Source: Cladochytrium replicatum (lineage: Eukaryota > Chytridiomycota > Chytridiomycetes > Cladochytriales > Cladochytriaceae). From it: DNA of 64,000 nt. Positions 1-9,737 of the stretch are shown piece by piece. The stretch is taken from contig JAHLKD010000011.1 of assembly GCA_025526935.1 (NCBI GenBank), forward strand, positions 620,001 through 684,000, read 5' to 3'. The position numbers and the translations under genes are program-made. The notes below the pieces were generated by a model that had not been told where the DNA came from, made no database searches, and saw nothing but the letters and a program-made list of their open reading frames with translations. Position 1 is the stretch's first letter, and each line of letters begins with the position of its first letter.

Positions 1-5
1 ATATT

Positions 6-350
6 ATGGACTGGTGGAAGACCGTTGGAAGTGTGAACTTTCCAGCCCTAAGCCAGATGGCAATGGACTATTTAGGAATACCAGCAACAAGCGCTCCAGT
101 CGAACGAAAGTTTTCAGCCGGGGTTGATTTGGTACCTGCAACTCGCAACCGCCTTGCTCCAAGAACAATAAATGCGTTGATGTGCCGTCATGACTGGTTG
201 CATCAATTGAGTGCTGAAGAACCGTTCAAAAATGATTCCCTAGATTCAAAAAGTGATGTTAGTGAGGATTTTGTAAAGGTGCATAATTTTGGCGAGGATT
301 TTGATGTGGTATTAGAGTTGGAAGCAACTGATGATAACCCACTCTTTTAA
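6..350 (+). mobile_element. hAT-family transposase, C-terminal dimerisation fragment
   Basis: The 114-residue reading frame has the hallmark hAT C-terminal dimerisation block: a WW pair, then 'YLGIPATSAPVERKFS' (about residues 22-38), followed by 'RNRLAPRTINALMCRHDWL'. In this superfamily the block mediates multimerisation of the cut-and-paste transposase. Only this tail is inside the window; the upstream catalytic part would lie left of position 1, so I cannot tell whether the element is intact. An acidic tail follows the block and the frame ends at 350. A large array of 97-bp repeats starts 33 bases downstream and may be the subterminal region of the same element (inference). Confidence 0.8.
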
Positions 351-382
351 ATATAAATTGTTGTTTAGACTGTTCATCTGTT

Positions 383-1106
383 GAAGTACCGTCCAGGAGT
401 TGAGAAAGCGACCGCCTGGACAGAATCCTATTACAAGTAGTATTTGTAGAGAGGTTGGTTGTACTTGATCGAGATCAGTGAAGTATCAGTGAAGTACCGT
501 CAATGAGTTGAGAAAGTGTCCGGGTGGACAGAATCTTATTGCTAGTAACATTATTAGAGAGGTTAGCTGTACTTGATAGAGATCACTGAAGTACCGTCAA
601 TGAGTTGAGAAAGTGTCCGGGTGGACAGAATCCTATTGCTAGTAACATTGATAGAGAGGTTAGTTGTATTGGGTAGAGATCACTGAAGTACCGTCAATGA
701 GTTGAGAAAGTGTCCGGGTGGACAGAATCCTATTGCTAGTAGTATTTGTAGAGAGGTTAGCTGTACCTGATAGAGATTACTGAAGTACCGTCAATGAGTT
801 GAGAAAGTGTCCGGGTGGACAGAAATCTGGGAGACTGAGTGTCACTGTGTCTGTCTGGGTAGAATAGGATTCTGTCCCCCCGGACACTTTCTCAACTCAT
901 TGACGGTACTTCAGTAATTTCTATCAGGTACAGCTAACCTCTCTATTAATGTTACTAGCAATAAGATTCTGTCCACCCGGACACTTTCTGAACTCATTGA
1001 CGGTACTTCAGTGATCTCTATCAAGTACAGCTAACCTCTCTATCAATTTTACTAGCAATAAGATTCTGTCCACCCGGACAGAATCCTCTCTATCAATGTT
1101 ACTAGC
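383..1106. repeat. Palindromic array of 97-bp repeats
   Basis: Five direct copies start at 383, 491, 588, 685 and 782; the last three intervals are exactly 97 bp and the first is 108 bp because of a small internal duplication. Each starts with GAAGTACCGTCAATGAGTTG and carries the short inverted repeat GTCC-GGGT-GGAC about 28 bases in. From about 869 the same unit reappears on the opposite strand, with copies ending at 912 and 1009 (again 97 bp apart) and a partial third to about 1106. The two arms could therefore fold into a very long hairpin centred near 845. The position directly after a hAT transposase tail suggests subterminal transposon repeats or two element ends joined head to head. 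Confidence 0.85.
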
Positions 1107-1247
1107 CAGTTTCTTCCCTAGCTTATTATTATTTTCAGATCGGGTAGAAAACTATAGTGTCAGGGAAGTATTATAGCATACATTCCTGTAACATTCCGGC
1201 TAAGAACACCGGGCCAGTATCTTCCCACGACAAACAGTACAAACACC

Positions 1248-2931
1248 ATGCCTCGAACTACAAAGAAGCGAGCGTTAAAACAATCCAGACCATCATCTGA
1301 AAGAGAATCAAGTGCAGAACCTGTGACTGCACCTGAAACATCTCTGGCATCGGGTTCTGAAGTGGAAGAAGCAGAAGTTGGCCTTGATGTCAAATCGACA
1401 GATGTCAAATCGACAGCTCCTTCAAAGAAACCGGCGCGACGTGGTACTAAAGGGGATGCTGACTATTTGCTCATCGACGGACTCTGTCCTGCTTCAGACA
1501 TACGACTTTGGTATCGAAAATTCAAAGCGAGCGGCCACAGCTACGACTCGGAGGCCTTCATCAGCAACTGTCAAACAAATCGTGATGAATGCGGCCCAAG
1601 ATTTGTTCTTCAAGGGTTGATCGACCGACTTAACTCTGACAGCAAGCTAGTTCGTCAAGCCCTGAACGAAATTCACGATGAATGCAGTGGACGAACGGAG
1701 TTCATAACAGCAGCAAACTGCCTATCGTATGGAGTGCTTGAAAAGCTCTTCCTTTCAGAAGGAAACAACATTTCTGGACTTTTACAGGCGGCAGGGACAC
1801 AAGTACGGCATTTACAGAGGAATGCCCGTCACTGCAAAGGTTGACGAGTTCCAAGCGACCATCAAACGAGCAGATGAGGACCGTGAAAGGACAAAACAGG
1901 TCCTCAAACAGTCAGAACGACTGTTGAACATGACAAAAGATCTTGAAGAGACTGCAATGAACGAGAGAAGGACCCGCATCGCAGCAGAAGTGCGAGAGAA
2001 GGCTCTCATTGATGAATTGGGCAGGGCGGGTGCATTGATTCAGCACGGCGAGCACGAAGAGCTAGCAAGATTCAGGGAGATCACCGCTGCAATGGAAAGG
2101 GAGAAGCAGGCAACTTCCCAGGAGATTTCACAATGGAAATCACGTGTGACCGCCCTGGAGGGAGAGCTTGCTGCTCTGAAACGACAGGCTGGTCATTCAG
2201 AAGCTGCAGCACCTGCGGCGCCAACATCAACAGGCGGCCTAATAAGCATATCGTCGGCTATCAAGGGGATTGGTAGAATTCCGAAGGTACATTGAACCAG
2301 TTCTCCAACGAGTTCCCTTGCATTGCTTAGCCTGCAGCAGCATCGTCGTACGGCTATCCTTTTGGTGAAAGAGGTCATCCAGGGTATCTGCTTCCAGATG
2401 CATAAGATCAATGAGGTTATTTATGACCTTAAATTGCCGTCTCTTCCACCATCAATCAAGTACGTCAATGTAAACTACGAAGTCCTCTCCCGAAATGAGT
2501 TTTTACGGCCCATATTTGTTGAATCAGACGACCGCTCAAGCCGAATATCAACTTCAAGTAGCAGTTCTCGGAGCAGCCTTACTCTTCTTAGGGTGCACAT
2601 TTTGCTCGGAAACTGGATACGGCACAATAATTCGCTAAGTACGTCTGCCACTATCTATCGCATGTTCAGGGCATTAGTGGATGCATATCCTTCTGAGTGG
2701 CTAAGGTTCTGGACGGCATACATCGGGCATCTTTCGTCCATAACGCTCCCTGAGGTGGATTGGAAACCTTGGAAGACAGGTTTAGCCAAGGATTTCATGC
2801 TTTCAAATGACGACATTGATCGGTTCATCAGGACTGGGTTGGCGAAGGACGTAACCAGTGGTGGATGGGACTCTGACGATATGAACCAGATACAGAAGCT
2901 GATTTGGGCTGTTCCACCTATCAACTTGTGA
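1248..2931 (+). pseudogene. Unidentified coiled-coil gene of a dispersed family, reading frame interrupted
   Basis: I do not recognise this protein. Three consecutive open stretches look coding: 1248-1844 (basic, Ser/Glu-rich start, then a globular part), 1729-2295 (a long charged helix with heptad-like Leu/Glu/Arg/Lys spacing, probably a coiled coil, then an Ala-rich end) and 2323-2931 (a Trp-rich C-terminal domain ending 'QKLIWAVPPINL'). The first and second overlap in different frames and a TGA at 2293 separates the second from the third. Either short introns that I could not place or real disruptions explain this. The C-terminal end and about 300 bases after it recur inverted at the right edge of the window, so the gene belongs to a repeated, probably mobile, family. 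1107-1247 is AT-rich 5' flank. Confidence 0.5.
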
Positions 2932-3068
2932 TTGCTCAGTGGAGTTTTGTTTCTTTTTACGATAGTGTTTCTAAAATACACACTGTCCACACAGACACAA
3001 AGTGTTCATGTAAATATCCGTGGTCTAACTCAAAATTCAATCAATCCTCTCCTGGGCAGCAAAAACCC

Positions 3069-3223
3069 GGCGGGTCAGGGTCGGGTACGGGTTTCAACCA
3101 CTTCGGGTCTGGGTATTCCCTTTGTACCCGTCAGTGACCCGGCGGGTCCCCAGACAAACACGACCCGACCCAAAGGGTTTGGTGCGGGTCGCCACTGAAA
3201 CCCGGACCCGACCCGGACCCGCC
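3069..3223. repeat. 155-bp hairpin with 27-bp terminal inverted repeats, copy A
   Basis: The left arm at 3069-3095 and the right arm at 3197-3223 are inverted copies of each other with 25 of 27 positions matching; both are built from GGGT-type steps such as CAGGGTCGGGTACGGGTTTC. The segment between is also rich in ACCCG/CGGGT. It starts 138 bases after the stop codon of the preceding unidentified gene. A diverged relative sits at almost the same distance behind the homologous gene end at the right edge of the window. It could be a MITE-like insertion inherited by both copies or the true terminal structure of a larger element. Confidence 0.75.
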
Positions 3224-4528
3224 GAACCTTAATTGTAACCCGCTCCGCCTAACTTCCCCGCGTCAGTTTCACCGTTGCCGGGTCCACCTTCACCTTCGCC
3301 CCCAGCGAATACCTTCTCAATGACTCCGGCACATGCTTCACCATTCACCCAGGTTGCCTCCAGCTTCAGGCTCAGCATTCTTGGTGACGTCTTCCTTATA
3401 AGGCGTACTCCCTGTACGACTAGAACAGCAACCGTGTTGGTTTCGCACCCGCTGTGCATGTATCAATGAACAAATGATACTTTCTTCTGCGGTTGGTTAT
3501 ATTCTGTTACTTCCTGGTTGAGTAGAGTCGATCCTGAGACATATACACAGCATACCTTTTATACAGATATGGTTTGATTACTAAATATTGTTTCGATCGA
3601 CAACGGACCGAAATATGCATAATATATCACCATCATAATACGTATTACTTTCCCGAGTAAACGATTGTTATCGGCTTAACACTTACAACCGACAGGCCTT
3701 TCTGCATCCCGCATTTAGAACTCCTGGACATCTCCAGTCTATCCGTTATGTCGTAGTTTTTTTTGTGTATGGTTGTTAAAGTGACCGTGGTAATAGTCCT
3801 GTAACGTTCACAATACAACACTTCTCAACACGTGGGAGTGCCTGATGATCGACATTGGGAATTCGGTCAATGGCGCGCGCGTCCGACTTCTCAACGGCTC
3901 TTGAGAATTCGTTCAGAAGCGTGAAGACGCAGCCAACTGCGTTTTTGTCACCGCCGGGCCGCACTCTCTTCCTATCCTTGAATTCGTCACAAAGTGGGGC
4001 GGCGAATCGGTGGCACCCGAACATGATGTTCAGCTATCGATATCACAGCACTTGGCAGTGGGGTGAAAATGATTCACTATCAGGCTTGCTAGTCTTGATC
4101 CTTGGTCCTGTACTCGGGATTGATAGCCTTGGGGGTTTTTTTGTAATTTTGTGGTTTGTTGTGAGTATTAGTGAGTATGGGCATTGGGGAAAATGAACAA
4201 CCGAAGGAAGGAAGAATGGGAGATGAGCTACGGAAAATCGTGATAATGAACTGGTGAACAACATAAAAGAGAGAATGATATTGTTTGGTGGTCGTCTATG
4301 CTCACATTGCCAACTTTGATGCAAATCGATCGGGACAGTCCAAATATTCACTGGACCTACGGATCGACTGTGAAAGCTGTTGATCGTCTGATAAGAAGTA
4401 ACAAGCACTTTTTGAGAGAAAGATACAGGGTATGCTTGCGGGGATGCAGCCAACTCGATCAATTAACAATAGAGACAGTTTGCAAACAAAGAGTAAATAT
4501 ACATGCATGGTCAGTTCACAGTAGAAAC
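3224..4528. other. Non-coding stretch with one dispersed repeat
   Basis: Only short, compositionally unconvincing reading frames are present. A minus-strand frame at 3776-4024 (82 codons) has no family resemblance I recognise. The one recognisable structure is the dispersed repeat at about 3640-3810, listed separately. Confidence 0.6.
3640..3810 (+). repeat. Dispersed repeat, copy 1
   Basis: This segment matches 11755-11935 in the same orientation. Shared stretches include CCCGAGTAAACGATTGTTAT, then AACTCCTGGAC.TCTCCAGTC, then TGTGTATGGTTGTTAAAGTG. The copies differ by scattered substitutions and small gaps, so the duplication is not recent. No coding capacity or terminal structure is evident. 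Confidence 0.75.
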
Positions 4529-5128
4529 TCATGTTGGCTGTTTCACCTCCTCCGTCCCATTCCCAGGCGACTCCCCACCTCTCCGTTCGTCTCTCCTCCC
4601 ATGATAACCATTCTCCTCCCTCTCCCTCGTTCCCGCCTCTCCTCTTCTTTCCTCCATCCTTTCATTATAACCATCCTCCCTACTCAAACTCTCATTCACC
4701 AAGAACGAAATTGGCGGCAACCGGTCCTGCGCATACTGACCCACGCTCCCCCGTCGCACTTCCGTGTACGTCGCATTTCTCCCCGGCGGCGGGGGCGGCT
4801 GCTGATGCGCCGCCGACGCTGCGCGGTAAGCGACCAGGTCCGCCAGCACGCGCTCGTTGTGTTCGTACAGCTCGCGTAGGTCGCGGAGCTCGCTGAGGAC
4901 CATGGAGATTGTTTCGCGGAGTTCAAGAACGAGTGGGGAGAGAGGGTTTGACGGATCTAGATCGTAGCGACGCTGCGGGGGTGGAGGAGATACTGGTGGG
5001 CGAGAATAAGGGTGGTATGGGTGGTGGTGGAGATGGGAGCGCGGTGGAGACGGGGAGTAAGGGTGCGTGGTGTAGGAGGGTGGTGCTGTGGGTCGTTGTG
5101 GCGGGTAGGAGTCTCGGTGGCGATCCAT
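4529..5128 (-). pseudogene. Partial paralog of the neighbouring HSF-type factor, lacking its DNA-binding domain
   Basis: The 199-codon frame is rich in Pro, His, Tyr and Arg. Its central part (about residues 38-95) aligns with the C-terminal half of the HSF-type protein at 5397-6596: both have an HPY(S/A)RP stretch, a Pro-rich spacer, then a predicted coiled coil with 'VLSELR(D/E)LR' and 'LADL'/'IADL'. No HSF DNA-binding domain exists upstream between 5129 and 5396, so this is a 3' remnant of a tandem duplication, or a short protein that could dimerise with the full factor. The open frame over 199 codons leaves the second possibility alive. The tail after residue 140 is charged and repetitive. 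Confidence 0.6.
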
Positions 5129-5396
5129 TTGTCGACGGGCCGTTGGTTTTGGAGGACGTTTCGGTTTTTTGTATCAGGTCGGCGGAAAAATTTCGGTGTA
5201 AAGGAACGTGTGACGAGAATTCTACTTGGGTGGAGATGTCTAGAGGCTCGGCTTTGAACCGATCGCTGATCATTTATTCGTTAATCAATGTAAAAAGAAG
5301 TATACGATGTAATGAAAATGTGATGACAAGAGATAAGCTACAGATCAGCGGCACGGAATAACAACGTTTATATGTACAAGAAACTGCAACTTGGAT

Positions 5397-6596
5397 TCAC
5401 CAGTCTCTTCGAGAAGATGGTGCGCGAGGAGCGCCTGCTGCAACCAGACTCGGCAGTGGCTCATGATTTTGCGCGTACCGATCATTCGAAGATCGACGGA
5501 TGTCCGCGTCTTGTGTCTCCTTTGGGTCTTTCCCGCTTGGGCTCAGTGGCCTTGAGAATCCTGCTCTGTGGTGGGGCATGGGGTGTGTAGATCTGTGTCC
5601 CCAGTCATCAGAGCGCGGGTAAAGCGGAGGAAGCGTTGGTGCGTTGCGGTGGCTCGAGTGTGACAGATCTGCGATGATGCGTGCGTGGTGAGAGTAGTGT
5701 GATCGAAGCTCCCGGAGTTCAGAGAGAACCGAGGAGAGAGTGTCGCGTAGCTCAGTGACTTGGCGAGTGAGCGGGTTCGTCGTGTCGAGGTAAGGATCTG
5801 GCGATGGGGGCGAGAGAGTAGTGGAGGGCACAGCGGGACGCATTGGGCGGGCGTAAGGGTGGTACTGGTCTTGGTGGATGTGGGGACGACGTTGTACCGG
5901 GGGAGATGATCGGCGTGTGGAAGGCGGAGAGGAGGCACGGTAAGGGTGTTGTTGGTGGTTGGTTGGTGTTGGAATGGAATGGTAGGGGATAGCGTGGTAC
6001 TTGGGGTCGTGCGGGATTGTTGAAGGAAGCGGGTGATACTGTTCCGCTTGTTGTTGTGGGCTTTGTTCCGGGAGAGATGAGAGGTCAGATGTAGGTGTGA
6101 GGGCTGGTGGTGCTGGAGAGCAGCTTTGGCTGTGGTCCTTTGAGGGACTGTCGATTGAGAGAACGTCAGACCCAGATTTGTTCGAGTTAGAGGTTGACGG
6201 CTTGCGACGGATCTCGGCAAGGAGGTCGGTCCTAAAGCGAATGAACTTTGGGTGGAAGAACTCCCTGGGTTCGAGGTCTCGGACGGCATCACTAACTGAG
6301 TTGTGGCGGTGGTAAGATCGGTTCAGCTTGTGGAAACCGTAGAGGTTAAGCTGGCGGACGAAAGATGTGTAGTTGTTGTGCTTGAAGACCTTCGGCAAGA
6401 TCTGGCGAGAGAATTCGCCGGAGTCAAGGACCAAGAAGGAAGTGCCAGTAGCAGACCAGCATATCAAGCGATGGTAGTTTTCATCTTCCAGAATTCTGTG
6501 ACAACTCCAATTAATACCTCGAAAGAGTAGAGGTAGCCGATAAGCTTTCGTAACATACCTGTAGAGCTTCTGAATGAAAGTGGTCTTCTGAACCAT
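5397..6596 (-). CDS. HSF-type transcription factor
   Basis: Exons 6559-6596 and 5397-6495 with a 63-nt intron (GTATGT...CACAG); the spliced protein is 378 aa. The intron is a multiple of three without a stop, but splicing restores an uninterrupted HSF domain: 'FIQKLYRILEDENYHRLICW' at the start, then 'FVRQLNLYGFHK' (the DNA-recognition helix region) and 'FFHPKFIRFRTDLL', spanning about residues 7-105. HSF-domain proteins bind inverted GAA-type sites in the nucleus as oligomers. The middle is Ser/Pro-rich and probably disordered. A short coiled coil ('LSSVLSELRELR', about residue 270) is the only oligomerisation candidate, much shorter than the HR-A/B region of stress HSFs. This suggests an Skn7/Mga1/Sfl1-like or lineage-specific regulator rather than classical Hsf1. 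Confidence 0.88.
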   Translation of the reverse strand: MVQKTTFIQKLYRYVTKAYRLPLLFRGINWSCHRILEDENYHRLICWSATGTSFLVLDSGEFSRQILPKVFKHNNYTSFVRQLNLYGFHKLNRSYHRHNSVSDAVRDLEPREFFHPKFIRFRTDLLAEIRRKPSTSNSNKSGSDVLSIDSPSKDHSQSCSPAPPALTPTSDLSSLPEQSPQQQAEQYHPLPSTIPHDPKYHAIPYHSIPTPTNHQQHPYRASSPPSTRRSSPPVQRRPHIHQDQYHPYARPMRPAVPSTTLSPPSPDPYLDTTNPLTRQVTELRDTLSSVLSELRELRSHYSHHARIIADLSHSSHRNAPTLPPLYPRSDDWGHRSTHPMPHHRAGFSRPLSPSGKDPKETQDADIRRSSNDRYAQNHEPLPSLVAAGAPRAPSSRRDW

Positions 6597-8194
6597 AGTG
6601 CGGAGTGGATATCCTCGAGGTGGTGTCGTAGCGAGAGCGATTCTGGCGATCGGGAGAGCGGGGAGGGGCTCTAATAAAGAAGAAATTTAGAGTTTGATCG
6701 GAACCACGTGATGTTCCACAGAGCAAACCTTAGCGAAAAAGGTTTTTTGGGGGAGAGAGATCAGCCCGGAGGGGACTGGAGGGGTGCGGGCACAGTACCA
6801 TAGAACGAGAGAGTGGAGTATGAAGGAGCGTGCGGTGAGAGGACGTCCTGATGGCCCTGTCCAGACACAGTGCAGCCTTGTTTAGCCTCCATCAACGTGG
6901 AAAATTGGAGCGTGCAAAGTTTAAAATTGTTATTTGGATTATTCCAGTTGGTTGCGTGGCGCACTTAAACCTTGGCCAATCGTCATCGGGCAGCGGGGAG
7001 ATGGGAGCAACAGTGACAACGCTGCGATCGGCAGCAGAAAACAGTCATGGCTGCGAGTGAGCTGCGTGCCACCGCTCCCACCGATCCCGCCGTCCGTGGC
7101 AGCTGTGTTTCTGGATCGTTCGATGGTTGTGTCCAGAATTCCTGGGTGGCAGTGCCAACCTTCTCTAAATCTTGGCATGCGATGTCTGACGCAACACAAT
7201 ATTAATATTATGTTCTCCATTTCTTGGCATCACAGCAAGAACAGACCCTGGGACTGCGACTACAACTTCTGGCCAAACCGTAATACTCTGCTCAGGGCTA
7301 CCATAAACCAGCTCATCTCATCGCTCTTACTGAAGCCGTGCATGCGGTTTCCGGAATTGCCGTGCTCCGCGCTCCGTCATATACCCATATCGGGAGCGCG
7401 TGACCTTCTGAACCCTGATCCTCTCAAAAGCTTATCTAGTGTATCCAAAAATTAAACCTTCGCAAAAAGAGCTTGTTGTGCCTAGGTTTCGGTCCATTCA
7501 CCGATGAATCTTTTAAACATGACCCAAGCTTTGTGTGGGATGGAATTGCATCGAACAAACATTCAATATTACAAACCCTAATTTTAAGGTCGTTTAAGTT
7601 CCTTGCTCCATCTCAGTGGAGCATTGAAAAAAACTAATCTTCAGATAGTGTAATTAGCTCATCAACATTGGGCGGTGCATAAGTCGCCTTTGCCCGTCGG
7701 ACAGTGGGCAGGTCCCTCATCTAGTCCGCCACCAATGTCTGAGTGTTTCTAAATAAGCCATCAGAAGCCTCCTCACAAGATAGAAGATAGAACGAGCGTG
7801 AGACCGAGCTATTGGTGTCCAACGTTAACCATTTCCTGTCTGCAGATCCCTGGATGTTCCAGGTGGGCTGGACGGTGGTGCGGCCAATGGGAAGGATACG
7901 GTTGTAATTTGCTGCACATTGATGACTTCCGCCGGAAGAACACTTGAACTTTGATTTCCAGAAAAATATTTTCCCAGAAAAATATTATAGCATTTATTCT
8001 TCCCTGAAGTTGCAACGAAATGAACAGTATTTTTTCTTGGGAAAAGCTAGCCCTTCTTCCAAGATCCTTTACAGTCTTAGTCATTCCCCTATCCGTTGTG
8101 CGTAATGCTCGCCTTTGCTCATCAGACGTTTACTTCTTGCAATTGCTCCGGAGCTATCATTGGATGCATTAAATGCGATTTACAACAATCCAAT
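6597..8194. other. Intergenic stretch with no recognisable gene
   Basis: The region upstream of the HSF gene holds its presumed promoter. No reading frame here resembles a known family: the longest, 6934-7455 on the plus strand, has an amino-acid composition typical of chance frames. A short direct repeat of AGAAAAATATT occurs near 7965-7985. Nothing else stands out. Confidence 0.5.
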
Positions 8195-8287
8195 CGTCTA
8201 CTCACAAAGCTTTAACAAGCGTGTTGAACGTGACCTGTATCTTTCGTAAACCGGCCGATTTCAATATGCATAGATTTCCACCTAAAG

Positions 8288-8325
<38 letters not shown>

Positions 8326-8550
8326 AACACACACACACACACACACACATTCAAGTATCGAAAAATCAAACGCCGCGACGTTTGACATCTCGGCCGCGAG
8401 CCGGCGGATGGGAAGCGTAATCCCGAGGATGACGATAACAGCAACCAACATGGGTATGACGACAGTGACTGTAACAGATGTCCGTTTGGCACTAACGATG
8501 ACACTGAAAAAGTCTGAGCGCGGGATTGCCGCGACGAGGCACATGGCATC
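8195..8550 (-). pseudogene. Fragment of a membrane sensor (receptor-type cyclase or kinase-like), split by a dinucleotide repeat
   Basis: Read on the minus strand from 8544, the frame gives a clear membrane helix ('VVIPMLVAVIVILGI') followed at once by 'TLPIRRLAAEMSNVAAFDF', a pattern seen after the last membrane segment of many fungal sensor proteins (HAMP-like linker). A (GT)n microsatellite then interrupts the gene. On its far side, in another frame, is 'LRKIQVTFNTLVKAL', the expected continuation of this linker, followed by a good donor site (GTGAGT). No catalytic domain follows: after a possible acceptor the frame soon stops, near 8097. I therefore call it a relic; it could be one exon of a gene whose other exons I cannot see. 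Confidence 0.5.
8289..8350. repeat. (AC)n microsatellite
   Basis: About 60 bases of almost uninterrupted AC dinucleotides, broken once near 8321 by ATACAA. It lies inside the sensor-gene fragment on the opposite strand, where it translates as Cys-Val repeats. Confidence 0.95.
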
Positions 8551-9156
8551 CGAGGACGGGACTTGGGGCGTTCTTTACCGAGTTTCTCCACTCATCCCGT
8601 GCCAGGAGTGAAATCGTGGGATGTCCAGAGCTCACTGCGTCGACTGAGGGAAGCGGACAGATGCGATCAATGCAAGAAAACCCCGTTCAATCTGCCTTGC
8701 CATACCAAGTGTTCTGGATTTCCAACTCCATCGATCAAGAACAAACGTGCGTTCATTAACGGTGAGTGTATTTGGCATGTGTTTGTATGTGAAAGACTCC
8801 GCCAGCCAAAAGCCTTCTGGTTTCGGGCAAGAAGGCTGGATGGAACATGTGAATGATGGTGTGAACATGGATGGTTTGATGTATGGATGTCGCATTTCCA
8901 AAATAAGACATCAAACCATTGAAGAATTTTTTTTTTCGGTTAGAACACATGAAATTACCCAGCGCTCCTGTAGATTGGTCAAATTTACCTACGGTGCAAG
9001 AAGTGTACTTGTTCCTTGAGTTGATTTGTCAAGGTTGGATTCTTTGCCGTTCGTAGATCGATGTTGAAGCGAGGTGTGGTCGTTCGATCGATTCCCTAAC
9101 CTGGAGACATCACAATCAATCAGCAATCATTTCTTGAGGAAAGAAAGAGACTTACA
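8551..9156. other. Non-coding or unresolved stretch
   Basis: The minus strand just above 8550 may contain further 5' exons of the sensor fragment, but no domain is recognisable. Nothing else can be supported. Confidence 0.4.
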
Positions 9157-9481
9157 TCAACGGGGACTGCTGGTGGTTGATCGCAACAGGCCTGGCCTTG
9201 CGACCGAATCCGCAGACGGTACTTGGGGATTACGCGATAAGGAATAACTGCAAACCGGGGTTCTCACCTTCAATATTCTCCACCAGCGTCTTCTGTCCAA
9301 AAATGTATCTGTACAAATCAACGGTTGGTTAAGTGTGTTTTGAGGCAGATAGCGTTTCTCACCCAGCCCAGCCGAAAACAAACTTGGTGACCCCGATGAA
9401 CACGAGTCGCTTGTGGTGATTTGAGTTTGAGGTTTTCCTAAAATGCAGTGTTTGCAGATTGGTGCCATCAGCGGTGTACAT
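9157..9481 (-). CDS. Possible small membrane-associated protein
   Basis: From an ATG at 9481 the frame reads about 40 codons. Two introns can then be placed: 9309-9362 (GTGAGA...TACAG, 54 nt) and 9222-9267 (GTGAGA...CCAAG, 46 nt). Exons 9363-9481, 9268-9308 and 9157-9221 give 74 residues. The middle, 'RLVFIGVTKFVFGWAGYIFG', is a single hydrophobic segment with basic flanks, like small mitochondrial inner-membrane proteins; I cannot name a family. If the second intron is not spliced the protein ends at a TAA about 16 codons further on. Both versions are shorter than most gene finders accept, so confidence is limited. Confidence 0.35.
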
Positions 9482-9737
9482 TATATTGCGCTAGCGGGAC
9501 AAAGTGTATTTGGATTTGGTTAATATGCAACCGCGCAATTGAAACAAAAATTGAAGGGCAAACAGAACTGTAGCAAAAAGCAAAGAGCTGTTCATGTACG
9601 GAAGGGTCGACGGAATAGATTGGTAGAATATAATCGGGTTCGGAGAATGTAAGATGTGCAGTTTTGTGCCCAGGTATTTCATCACAGAGTGTCCAATATT
9701 CAACAAGTATGCGCAACATCCGATGCCCGAAGCGACA

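Noticed and set aside
383-1106. 97-bp repeats as a CRISPR-like array
   Set aside because: The repeats are long and contiguous with no spacers, they invert in the middle, and the genome is eukaryotic.
2287-2330. A 44-nt intron joining the second and third parts of the left-edge gene
   Set aside because: GT and AG are present, but removing it puts the downstream part out of frame.
4923-5273. Minus-strand Pro/Thr-rich frame as the first exon of the HSF-like paralog
   Set aside because: No HSF-domain residues, and I found no splice pair joining it in frame to 5128.
8202-8591. Cys-Val repeat protein
   Set aside because: The repeat is translation of the (AC)n microsatellite; only the flanking linker sequence has protein-like conservation.
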